Shown here: positions 40,501 through 52,500 of the stretch, one piece after another | Position numbering within the stretch: position 1 is the first letter of the stretch | Layout of the letters: every line of letters begins with the position of its first letter | Source: Limnomonas spitsbergensis | Lineage: Eukaryota > Chlorophyta > Chlorophyceae > Chlamydomonadales | Length of the DNA stretch: 64,000 nt | NCBI GenBank assembly: GCA_037349105.1 | Contig: JAYJMM010000059.1 | Coordinates: 248,001-312,000 of the forward strand | Direction: 5' to 3' | Position numbers and translations under genes: made by a program | Notes under the pieces: generated by a model | Told to the model about the DNA's origin: nothing | Database searches by the model: none | The model's input: the letters and a program-made list of their open reading frames with translations, nothing else

Positions 40501-43500
40501 ACCTTTGAACCATTCACCCCTACACCCTACACCCGTGCACCCTTTCCCTAACCCTCACATTTGAACCATTCAACCCCACACCCTACACCCTCCACCCTTT
40601 CCCTAACCCTCACATTTGAACCATTCACCCCTACACCCTACACCCCCCACTCTTTCCCCAAACCCTCACATTTGAACCATTCACCCCTACACCCTACACC
40701 CTCCACTCTTTCCCTAACCCTCACATTTGAACCATTCACCCCTACACCCTACACCCTCCACCCTTTCCCTAACCCTCACATTTGAACCATTCACCCCTAC
40801 ACCCTACACCCTTGCACCCTTTCCCTAACCCTCACCTTTGAACCATTTACCCCTACACCCTACACCCTCCACTCTTTCCCTAAACCCTCAACTCAGGCCC
40901 GCCTCGATCTGATCCGTGGCCTCTCAGCGCTGCACCCTGCACCCTCCACCCTCCACCCTCCACCCTCCACCCTCCACTCTACACCCTCCACCCCACAGGC
41001 CCGTCTCAGCCTGATCCGCGGCCTCTCAGCGCTGCGCCCCCTCAAGCTGAGAGAGGCCGCCGCCGTGCTCGCTGCCCGCATGCGCCTGGTGGTGGTGGTG
41101 GGATCTGCGGCCCGCGCCGCAGATATCCGCGCCCGCTTCCCACATCTGGCCAAGCAGCTCGCGCGGGTGTCGGTAGCGGAGACCTCGCCTTCCACTCAGG
41201 TGTGTGTTAGCTCAAACCCTGAACCCTGAACCCTGAACCCTGAACCCTGAACCCTGAACCCTGAACCCTGAACCCTGAACCCTGAACCCTGAACCCTGAA
41301 CCCTGAACCCTGAACCCTGAACCCTGAACCCTGAACCCTGAACCCTGAACCCTGAACCCTGAACCCTGAACCCTGAACCTGAGAAACCCGATATACCCCA
41401 CCACAGACACCTTCACTAACGTATATTTGGCGGGCAGGTGTCGGTTGCCGAGCACTCGCCTTCCACTCAGGAGCGTGTCATCCCAAAACCCTTAATCCTA
41501 TTTACCCGATATACCTTAAACCCTCAACCTCATATGCCCTAAACTGGAATACCCTGCCATGGAAAACCCTAAACCACAAATGGCATCCACGCAACCCATG
41601 AACCACTTATAACCCCTAAACCCCAAAACCCACAAATCCCCTCATCAACCCTGACAGATCAGCCAGTCCGAGGCCTGGCTTGCTGCCGAGGCGCCGGAGG
41701 TGGCGGACAACGGCCCGCAGTCCATGTCCTCAGCCGCCCTTGCCATGCTTCCCACCGAGGGCCAGTCGGTGACGCTGCGGGAGGCTAGCGAGGGCACGTC
41801 CCAGAGCCTGCTCTTGGGATCGTCCCCGAGGCACAGCGACCCCGCCAGGTTGCTGGCTCAGCAACAGGCAGAGCACGAGCAGCACAGCCTGGAGCAGAGG
41901 CGCAAGCTGGCACGGGTGAGCAAGTAGCTAGCTAGAAGCTGGCATGTGTGTCATGGCTGCTGACTCAGCAGCAGTCAGAACACGAGCAACACCAACTGGA
42001 CCAACAGGCGCCTGCCGGCACGCTTATCTCCCTCACCCCCCCTACCCTTTTATCACCCTTTTATCACCCTTTTATTACCCTTTTATCACCCTCCCTTGCC
42101 TTTTTATCAAACGTGCCCTCTGTTCCTCCCATCATCTCCTCCCTCCTCCATGGCGCACAGGTTCCTGTGGCCATCCACATCTTTCTTCAGCGGGTTGCAA
42201 GTAGCTGGGTAGAAGGTGGCACTTGTCTGGCTTACCTCCCGTTTTGTCCTCTCATTATGTCTACCCGTTATGTCCCCCCCTTTATTTCCTCCCTCCTTCA
42301 TGTCGCACAGGTTCTTGTGGCAATCCACATCCACAGCCAAGGAGTCTACCACGGCCTGGGCCTGCTAGAAGCCGGATCTAGCCTGACCACATCCAAGATC
42401 CAAGATCTAGTACAGGTATGGGGGCATGGAAGCCGGATCTAGCCTGACCACATCCAAGATCCAAGATCTAGTACAAGTATGGGGGCTTGGAAGCCAGATC
42501 TAGCCTGACCACATCCAAGATCCAAGATCTAGTACAGGTATGGGGACATGGGACCTTATTTGGCTGTGTGTAAAGGGAGCGAATGTGCTCAGTTCACATT
42601 CAATTGGGACCCTCCTAATGCACCCTTTAACCCTACCCCCCTTCCCCTCTTTTTCATCCATACATTTCCTCACGTCCCCTATCAGGTTTGTCCGGTGTCC
42701 TGGGTGTGCAAGCCGCTGCGCGCATAAAGACGCTACCGCATTGTTTTTTCATTTCTTTCAATCCTTACCCCAAACCCCAAACCCTCAACCCTTAACCCTC
42801 CTTCCATTTCTCAGGTGTTGTCCGGTGTCCTGGGTGCGCACCGCAAGCTGCTGCGCGCTAAGCAGGCCAGCCTGTGGGTTTGTCTGGAGAAGCTGACACG
42901 CGGCGGGGATCAGTTAAATCACGCATCTGCTTCCGTCCAAAACCTACAGCGCGACGTTGTCTGCAAAGGTAAAACGAGGCCGTTGCTTTGCGTCCCCTTG
43001 GAGGTTGGATGTTGGAAGTTGGGAGTTGGAAGCTGACACGCGGGGGGGAATAACTGAATCAAGCATCTGCTTCCCTCCAAAACCTACAGCGGGACGTTGT
43101 TCGCAAAGGTAAGGAGGCCGCTGCTTTGCGTCCCCTTGGAAGCTGTCTGGAAGCTGGAGGACACTGTCTGTGAGACTGTCTAACGAATGCCAGACAAATG
43201 CCCTTTGCAAACGACATGCGTATGAAACTGCCCTGAAACTGCCATTTGGCTAAATGCAACTGCCATGCAACTGTCATGCACCTGCTGTGCAACTACCACG
43301 TGACTGCCATTCAACTGATATGCAACTGCCACACGACTGCCATGCGGCTGCCATGCCACTTGACGGCCACTTGACGGCCACGTGACGGCCATGTGACAGC
43401 CATGCCACTGCTATACCAATGCCATGCCATGCGACTACCTTGCAATGGTGCCTCTTCCCTTCACCCTTCACCCTTCACCCTTCCCTTCACCCTTCACCCT

Positions 43501-46500
43501 TCTTCCCTTCACCCTTCCCTTCACCCTTCACCCTTCCCTTCACCCTTCACCCCTCTTCCCTTCACCCTTCACCCTTCACCCCTCTTCCCTTCACCCTTTT
43601 AGGCAACGAAGCCGCTGCTTTAAGGGCAAAGGAGGCTGAATTGGACGCGTTTATCGCCCAACTGGCGGAGGAGAACCAAGCGCAGGAGGCAAAGATCCTA
43701 CAGACAAGAGGAGTGGTCACTCAGGTAGGAAAGAGTGACAACGTGTGAAAAACGCAAACCCCACACCCCGCTTGTTTCAGGTTCAGGGTTAGGCAAAGGC
43801 TGAACTGGACAGGGCCACCACATAGTACCGCAATGCTGTACAGGGAGCGGGCAGATTTACTGTACGGATCTGATTTCCGTACGGATCTGATTCCCGTACG
43901 GATATGATTATCGTACGGATCTGATTCCCTTGACATTCAATATTTCTAAGACAAAGTGTACGCTGAGCTGTACAGCTCAAACAGTACATTTGTGTGAGCT
44001 GTACATGGCCACCACGTTGTACTGCAAAGCTTGCACCCTTAACCCCGGTCGTCGCTTCAGGTCCAAGGAGAGGTGGACGCTGAGCTGGACCGGGCCACCA
44101 CGCAGTACCGCAAGGCGGTACAGGAGGCGGGCGGCCTCGACGACTCAGATCTTGCGGAGATCCGGGGGTACCCCACACCGCCAGACACGGTCAAGCTGGT
44201 CATGATGGCAGTGTGTGCCCTGTTTGACACACCAACAGACTGGAGGTGAGGCGACAGCTGGGGGGTGACCAACAGACTGGAGGTGAGGCGACAGCTGGGG
44301 GGTAGGCGCGCTTTGCTCTCCACACATGTTACTCTTTGCCCCCCACATGTTACTCTTTGCCCCCCACCCGTTACTCTCTGTCCCCCGTCACACTCCAAGG
44401 AACAAGACGTCCCATGGAAGCGGGGGGTAGGCGCGCTTACCCCCAGGTCTGCCCAAGCTCCTGTTTTCACCGGTATGTTACACTTTTCCCCCTATATGTT
44501 ACTCTGTGTCCCCCTTATGCCCCCCCCCCCCCCCCCTTTCATTCTCAGGTCTGCCCAGCTGTTGTTGGCGGAGCAAGGGTCGGGGTTCCCCCCCTCTGTT
44601 TACTCTTTGCCCGCCCCCCATGTTCCTTTTGCCCCCCCCCCCTGTTACTCTTTGCCCCCCCACATATTACTCTTCATTATTGCATCTCCTCCTCCTTAGT
44701 CTGCCCAGTTGCTGTTGGTGGGGCAAGGGTTGCAGATCGCCTCGTCAGATATTGATGCACCATGCCCCCCCCCCCCCATTTTTTCTCAGGTCCGCCCAGC
44801 TGCTGTTGGCAGAGCAAGGGCCAAGGTTTGCAGATCGCCTCGTCAGATATTGATGCACCATGCCCCCCCCCCCCCCCTTGTTCCTCAGGTCTGCCCAGCT
44901 TCTGTTGGCGGAGCAAGGGCCAAGGTTTGCAGATCGCCTCGTCAGCCTGGATCCCGCCAAGGTAAGGAGGGGGTGGATCACGGAAGAAAACCTTAAACCC
45001 TAAACCCTAAAACCCTGAACCCTAAACAACAAAACCCTCAACGTTAACCCTACACCCTTCAACCCTAAACCTTAAACCCTAAACCCTTAAACCCTGGACC
45101 CTAAGCAACAAAACCCTCAACCTTACCCCTATACCCTTAAACCTAGATCCCGCCAATGTAAGCGGGGGGAGGAAGAGAGGCAGGGAAGAAAACTCTTAAC
45201 AAACAAAAAACTCAACCCTAAACCCTAATCCCTTATCCATAAACCCTAAACCCTTGACCCTTGACCCTTAACCATTGCCCCTTAACCCTTGACCCTAAAC
45301 CCTTGACCCTAAACCCCAAACCCACCTCTCTCGTCAGGTTGGCGTGTTGCCCGGGGCCAAGCTGTCCCGGCTCATCCAGGAGCCTGAGTTCAACGTGGCG
45401 TCCGTGGAGCGCGTGTCCAGGGCATGCAGAAGCCTCTGCTTCTGGGCCATTTCTATCTGCGAGCTCATTAAGGTACCAATTGCTTAGGTTTTGCAAAGTG
45501 TGAGGTTGAGCGCGTGTCCAGGGCATGCAGAAGCCTCTGTTTCTAGGCCATTTCCATCTGCGAGGTAATAAAGGTGGAAACTTGAAACCCTATACCCTAA
45601 ACCCGTTTGCTTCTGGGCCATTTCCACAAGGGAGCTCATAAAGGTGGAAATCCTAATCCCTTAAACGTAAACCCTCAACCCGTTTGCTTCTGGGCCATTT
45701 CCATCTGGGAGCGTGTAAAAGTATGCATTTTGCTTAAATTTTGCTAAGTGCGAGGTGGGACGCCCTAAGGTAGAGAGGTCAGACTCGTATTTCTGTTGCT
45801 GGGACTTCAAAAGTTGTGTGGCCGGCCGCCCAACCCTAGGGTTTAGGGTTAAGGTCGGACACCCAACCCTAGGGTTTAGGGTTAAGGTCGGCAGCCCAAC
45901 CCTAGGGTTTAGGGTTAAGGTCGGCAGCCCAACTCTAGGGTTTAGGGTTAAGGTCGGCCGTCCAACTCTAGGGTTCAGGGTTAAGGTCGGCCGCCCAACT
46001 CTAGGGTTAAGGGTTAAAGTCGGACGCCCAACCCTAGGGTTTAGGGTTAAGGTCGGCCGTCCAACTCTAGGGTTTAGGATTAAGGTCGGTCGCCCAAACC
46101 TAGGGTTTAGGGTTAAGGTCGGCCGTCCAACTATAGGGTTTAGGGTTAAGGCCGGCCATCCAACTCTAGGGTTTAGGGTTAAGGTCGGTCGCCCAACCCT
46201 AGGGTTTAGGGTTAAGGCCGGCCGCCCAACCCTAGGGTTTAGGGTTAAGGTCGGCCGCCCAACTCTAGGGTTTAGAGTTAAGGTCGGCCGCCCAACTCTA
46301 GGGTTTAGGGTTAAGGTCGGCGGCCCAACCCTAGGGTTTAGGGTTAAGGTCGGCCGCCCAACTCTAGGGTTTAGGGTTAAGGTCGGTCGCCCAACCCTAG
46401 GGTTTAGGGTTAAGGTCGGCCGCCCAACCCTAGGGTTTAGGGTTAAGGTCGGCCGCCCAACTCTAGGGTTTAGGGTTAAGGTCGGCCGCCCAACTCTAGG

Positions 46501-49500
46501 GTTTAGGGTTTAGGCGGGCTGCCCAATCCTGGAAGGCCTGAGAGGCCACCCAAAAATCAGCCCGGTTGCATGTGGTCCTCGTCGACAGCTGAGAAGGTCT
46601 GACATCGGCACGGCACTGCTTTTCATCCTCTGTGCGACTCACATATACAACCAAGGGGCGCAAAGGTAAGCTGTGCTAGCACGCGCCGCCTGCTTCCACT
46701 TTGCAGCTGCGGTTTTATGTCATGTTTTAGGTTATGTTTTAAGGTATGTTTTAGGTTATGTTTTAGGTTATGTTTTAAGGTATGTTTTATGTCATGTTTT
46801 AGGTTATGTTTTAAGGTATGTTTTAGGTTATGTTTTAGGTTATGTTTTAAGGTATGTTTTAGGTTATGTTTTAGGTTATGTTTTAAGGTATGTTTTAGGT
46901 TATGTTTTAAGGTATGTTGCTGGTGCCCAGTTAGGCTCACTCTGTCTAGCCCCTTCGAAAAAGTATTTTCTGGGTGGTTGCTTTAAATTTGCTGCAACCA
47001 CTTCACAGGTCCGAAAGGAAGCTGACCTGAAGCTGGCACACATCAAGGAGGCCGAGCAACGGCTGGACACGTCCGAGGCATACGCAAGGAAGCTGTCAGG
47101 TGTGGATGGGTGTAGATGGGGGTGGGTGGGTGGGTGGGTGGGTGGGTGGAATGGGTCAAACAAACCCTTGTGTTTGGGAAGGTGGGTAGGGGGGGTGGGG
47201 GAACCTCCGAGGCATGCGCACGGAAGCTGATAGGTAGGGAGGGGGGGGTGAGTGTGGGTGGGTAGGTGGGTGGAGTGTGTGTGTCTGGGGGGGGGGATCA
47301 AACATAAACTTGTGTTTGGGAAGGGGAAGGGAGGGGGGTGGCAGAGCAGCGGGTGGGTACGTCCGAGGCATACGCACGGAAGCTGATAAGTGTGGACGGA
47401 TGTGGATGTGTGTGTGTGTGGGGGGGGGGGGGCAAACAAAGACTTACGGAGCTCCAGTCATAACTTCCTTTTGACTGCCCTCCTCCTCAAAACCCGCTAT
47501 TAGGCGAAATAAGGGTGGCACGCAACCAGCAGGAGAGCTGGTGCAAAGACCGCGCCAAGATTGAGGAGGACATTGCGGAGCTCCAGTCGCTCATCAACGA
47601 CAACTCCGTCGCCAACAACAATGTACGTCGAATGGAGGAGGCGGTACACGACTTGGTTGAAGTGTGGCGCGACGCGCACGCTGAGGTACAGGTCCAGTTG
47701 CCGCGTTTGCTGGGAGACACGACGCTGGCCGCCGCCACGATCGCTTACGGAGGACCGTTGTTGCCCGCCCAGAGGAGGGAGGCGGTGGAGGCTTGGAGGG
47801 GGATGCTGGCGGCGGCAGGGCTGCCAGTCGGTCCGCCGGGAGAGTTCGAACTGCCGTCCTTCTTTCAGGTGGGACGTTTCGCGGGCCACCCAAACTGCCG
47901 ACCTTCCTTCAGGTGGGGTGATAGGTTACTCACCTTGCCCACCTGTACTGCCTGACCCACCTGAAACTTGTACTGCCTTGCCCACCCGAAACATGTACTG
48001 CCTTGTCCACCTGAAACGTGTACTACATTGCCCGCCCCAAACATGTACTGCCTTGTCCACCTGAAAGTTGTACTACCTTGCCCACCTGGAACCTGCTCTG
48101 CCTGGCTTGCATGAAACATGTACTGCCTGGCCCACCCAGGTTCGGCGAGAGCAGCTTCTAGGCAGCTGCATGCGTGCCCCGGTCCTGGCGGCGGTACACC
48201 GCGCTGGATGGACAGGCTCCCTCATGCTGCTCAAGCTGGCCAGACGCCCGCCACTGCTACTAGACCCACACAGGTAGGTGGGCAGAAGCTGCAGGATGAA
48301 GCTGGGTGGATGCTGTACAACAGCTGTATACGGAAGCTGGATGGAAGCTGTTCATCAGCTGTGTTAGTAAGCTGGGTGGAAGCTGTTCAGCAGCTGTGTT
48401 TGGAGTCTGGAAGGAAGCTGGGCACAAGTAGTTGAATGAAGCTGGCATGAAGCTGGCCATAACCAGTAGAAGGAATCCAGGCGGAAGCTGGCCATGGGCT
48501 GTGGTTGGGAGCTTGTAAGTATCTGAATAAAAACTTAAACTTTAAACCCTTTACCGTAAACCCTGCTACTTGATCATTCACAGGGACCCTAAACCCTGCT
48601 GCCTGATCCTTTGCAGGGAACTTAAACCCTAAACCCTTAACCCTGCTGCCTGATCCTTTGCAGGGAACCTTAACCCTCAACCCTAAAACGTTCAACTCTT
48701 CTGCTTGGTCCTTTGCAGGGAAGCTGCGTTGTTGGTGTTGGATATGCACGAGAGGGGGACAGTGACGCAGGCACACATCTCCGACGAGGGTCTGCCGGAA
48801 AAGGTATTAGGGTTTAGGGGTTAGGTTTTTTTGCACATCTCCGACGTTGGCCTGCCAGAAAATGTATTAAGGTTCAGGGTTGTAGGGTTTAGGGGTTAGG
48901 TGTATTTGCACATCTCTGACAACGGTATTCCCGGCAGTGATGCACATACGCTATGACGTATGCAAACACGTATGGATACTTTACGTACCTGTGTCCATAC
49001 GTATGGATACTTAACATACTGGTGTCCATACGTATGGATACTTTACGTACCTGTGTCCATACGTATGGATACTTTACATACTGGTGTCCATACGTATGGA
49101 TACTTTACGTACTGGTGTCCATACGTATGGATACTTTACGTACTGGTGTCCATACGTATGGATACTTTACATACTGGTGTCCATACGTATGGATACTTTA
49201 CATACTGGTGTCCATACGTATGGATACTTTACATACTGGTGTCCATACGTATGGATACTTTACGTACCTGTGTCCATACGTATGGATACTTTACATACTG
49301 GTGTCCATACGTATGGATACTTTACGTACTGGTGTCCATACGTATGGATACTTTACGTACTGGTGTCCATACGTATGGATACTTTACATACTGGTGTCCA
49401 TACGTATGGATACTTTACATACTGGTGTCCATACGTATGGATACTTTACATACTGGTGTCCATACGTATGGATACTTTACATACTGGTGTCCATACGTAT

Positions 49501-52500
49501 GGATACTTTACATACTGGTGTCCATACGTATGGATACTTTACATACTGGTGTCCATACGTATGGATACTTTACGTACTGGTGTCCATACGTATGGATACT
49601 TTACATACTGGTGTCCATACGTATGGATACTTTACGTACTGGTGTCCATACGTATGGATACTTTACATACTGGTGTCCATACGTATGGATACTTTACGTA
49701 CTGGTGTCCATACGTATGGATACTTTACGTACCTGTGTCCATACGTATGGATACTTTACATACTGGTGTCCATACGTATGGATACTTTACATACTGGTGT
49801 CCATACGTATGGATACTTTACGTACTGGTGTCCATACGTATGGATACTTTACGTACCTGTGTCCATACGTATGGATACTTTACATACTGGTGTCCATACG
49901 TATGGATACTTTACATACTGGTGTCCATACGTATGGATACTTTACGTACTGGTGTCCATACGTATGGATACTTTACGTACCTGTGTCCATACGTATGGAT
50001 ACTTTACATACTGGTGTCCATACGTATGGATACTTTACATACTGGTGTCCATACGTATGGATACTTTACGTACTGGTGTCCATACGTATGGATACTTTAC
50101 GTACCTGTGTCCATACGTATGGATACTTTACATACTGGTGTCCATACGTATGGATACTTTACATACTGGTGTCCATACGTATGGATACTTTACATACTGG
50201 TGTCCATACGTATGGATACTTTACATACTGGTGTCCATACGTATGGATACTTTACATACTGGTGTCCATACGTATGGATACTTTACATACTGGTGTCCAT
50301 ACGTATGGATACTTTACATACTGGTGTCCATACGTATGGATACTTTACGTACTGGTGTCCATACGTATGGATACTTTACATACCTGTGTCCATACGTATG
50401 GATACTTTACGTACCTGTGTCCATACGTATGGATACTTTACGTACTGGTGTCCATACGTATGGATACTTTACGTACCTGTGTCCATACGTATGGATACTT
50501 TACATACTGGTGTCCATACGTATGGATACTTTACGTACTGGTGTCCATACGTATGGATACTTTACGTACCTGTGTCCATACGTATGGATACTTTACGTAC
50601 TGGTGTCCATACGTATGGATACTTTACGTACCTGTGTCCATACGTATGGATACTTTACGTACCTGTGTCCATACGTATGGATACTTTACGTACTGGTGTC
50701 CATACGTATGGATACTTTACGTACCTGTGTCCATACGTATGGATACTTTACGTACTGGTGTCCATACGTATGGATACTTTACGTACCTGTGTCCATACGT
50801 ATGGATACTTTACATACTGGTGTCCATACGTATGGATACTTTACATACTGGTGTCCATACGTATGGATACTTTACGTACTGGTGTCCATACGTATGGATA
50901 CTTTACATACTGGTGTCCATACGTATGGATACTTTACGTACCTGTGTCCATACGTATGGATACTTTACGTACTGGTGTCCATACGTATGGATACTTTACG
51001 TACCTGTGTCCATACGTATGGATACTTTACGTACTGGTGTCCATACGTATGGATACTTTACGTACCTGTGTCCATACGTATGGATACTTAACATACTGGT
51101 GTCCATACGTATGGATACTTTACATACTGGTGTCCATACGTATGGATACTTTACGTACTGGTGTCCATACGTATGGATACTTTACATACCTGTGTCCATA
51201 CGTATGGATACTTTACATACTGGTGTCCATACGTATGGATACTTTACATACTGGTGTCCATACGTATGGATACTTTACATACCTGTGTCCATACGTATGG
51301 ATACTTTACATACTGGTGTCCATACGTATGGATACTTTACATACTGGTGTCCATACGTATGGATACTTTACGTACTGGTGTCCATACGTATGGATACGTT
51401 ACGTACTGGTGTCCATACGTATGGATACTTTACGTACCTGTGTCCATACGTATGGATACTTTACATACTGGTGTCCATACGTATGGATACTTTACATACT
51501 GGTGTCCATACGTATGGATACTTTACGTACTGGTGTCCATACGTATGGATACGTTACGTACTGGTGTCCATACGTATGGATACTTTACATACCTGTGTCC
51601 ATACGTATGGATACTTTACATACTGGTGTCCATACGTATGGATACTTTACATACTGGTGTCCATACGTATGGATACTTTACATACTGGTGTCCATACGTA
51701 TGGATACTTTACATACTGGTGTCCATACGTATGGATACTTTACGTACTGGTGTCCATACGTATGGATACTTTACGTACTGGTGTCCATACGTATGGATAC
51801 GTTACGTACTGGTGTCCATACGTATGGATACTTTACGTACTGGTGTCCATACGTATGGATACTTTACATACTGGTGTCCATACGTATGGATACGTTACGT
51901 ACTGGTGTCCATACGTATGGATACTTTACATACTGGTGTCCATACATATGGATACTTTACATACTGGTGTCCATACGTATGGATACTTTACGTACTGGTG
52001 TCCATACGTATGGATACTTTACGTACTGGTGTCCATACGTATGGATACTTTACATACTGGTGTCCATACGTATGGATACTTTACATACTGGTGTCCATAC
52101 GTATGGATACTTTACATACTGGTGTCCATACGTATGGATACTTTACGTACTGGTGTCCATACGTATGGATACTTTACATACTGGTGTCCATACGTATGGA
52201 TACTTTACATACTGGTGTCCATACGTATGGATACTTTACATACTGGTGTCCATACGTATGGATACTTTACGTACCTGTGTCCATACGTATGGATACTTTA
52301 CATACTGGTGTCCATACGTATGGATACTTTACATACCTGTGTCCATACGTATGGATACTTTACGTACTGGTGTCCATACGTATGGATACTTTACGTACTG
52401 GTGTCCATACGTATGGATACTTTACATACTGGTGTCCATACGTATGGATACTTTACATACTGGTGTCCATACGTATGGATACTTTACATACTGGTGTCCA

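Noticed and set aside
46588..46664. Possible extra exon (LRRSDIGTALLFILCATHIY) between exons 49 and 50
   Set aside because: It has AG and GT borders but ends in phase 2, which would put a stop into exon 50, and it is not coiled-coil-like.
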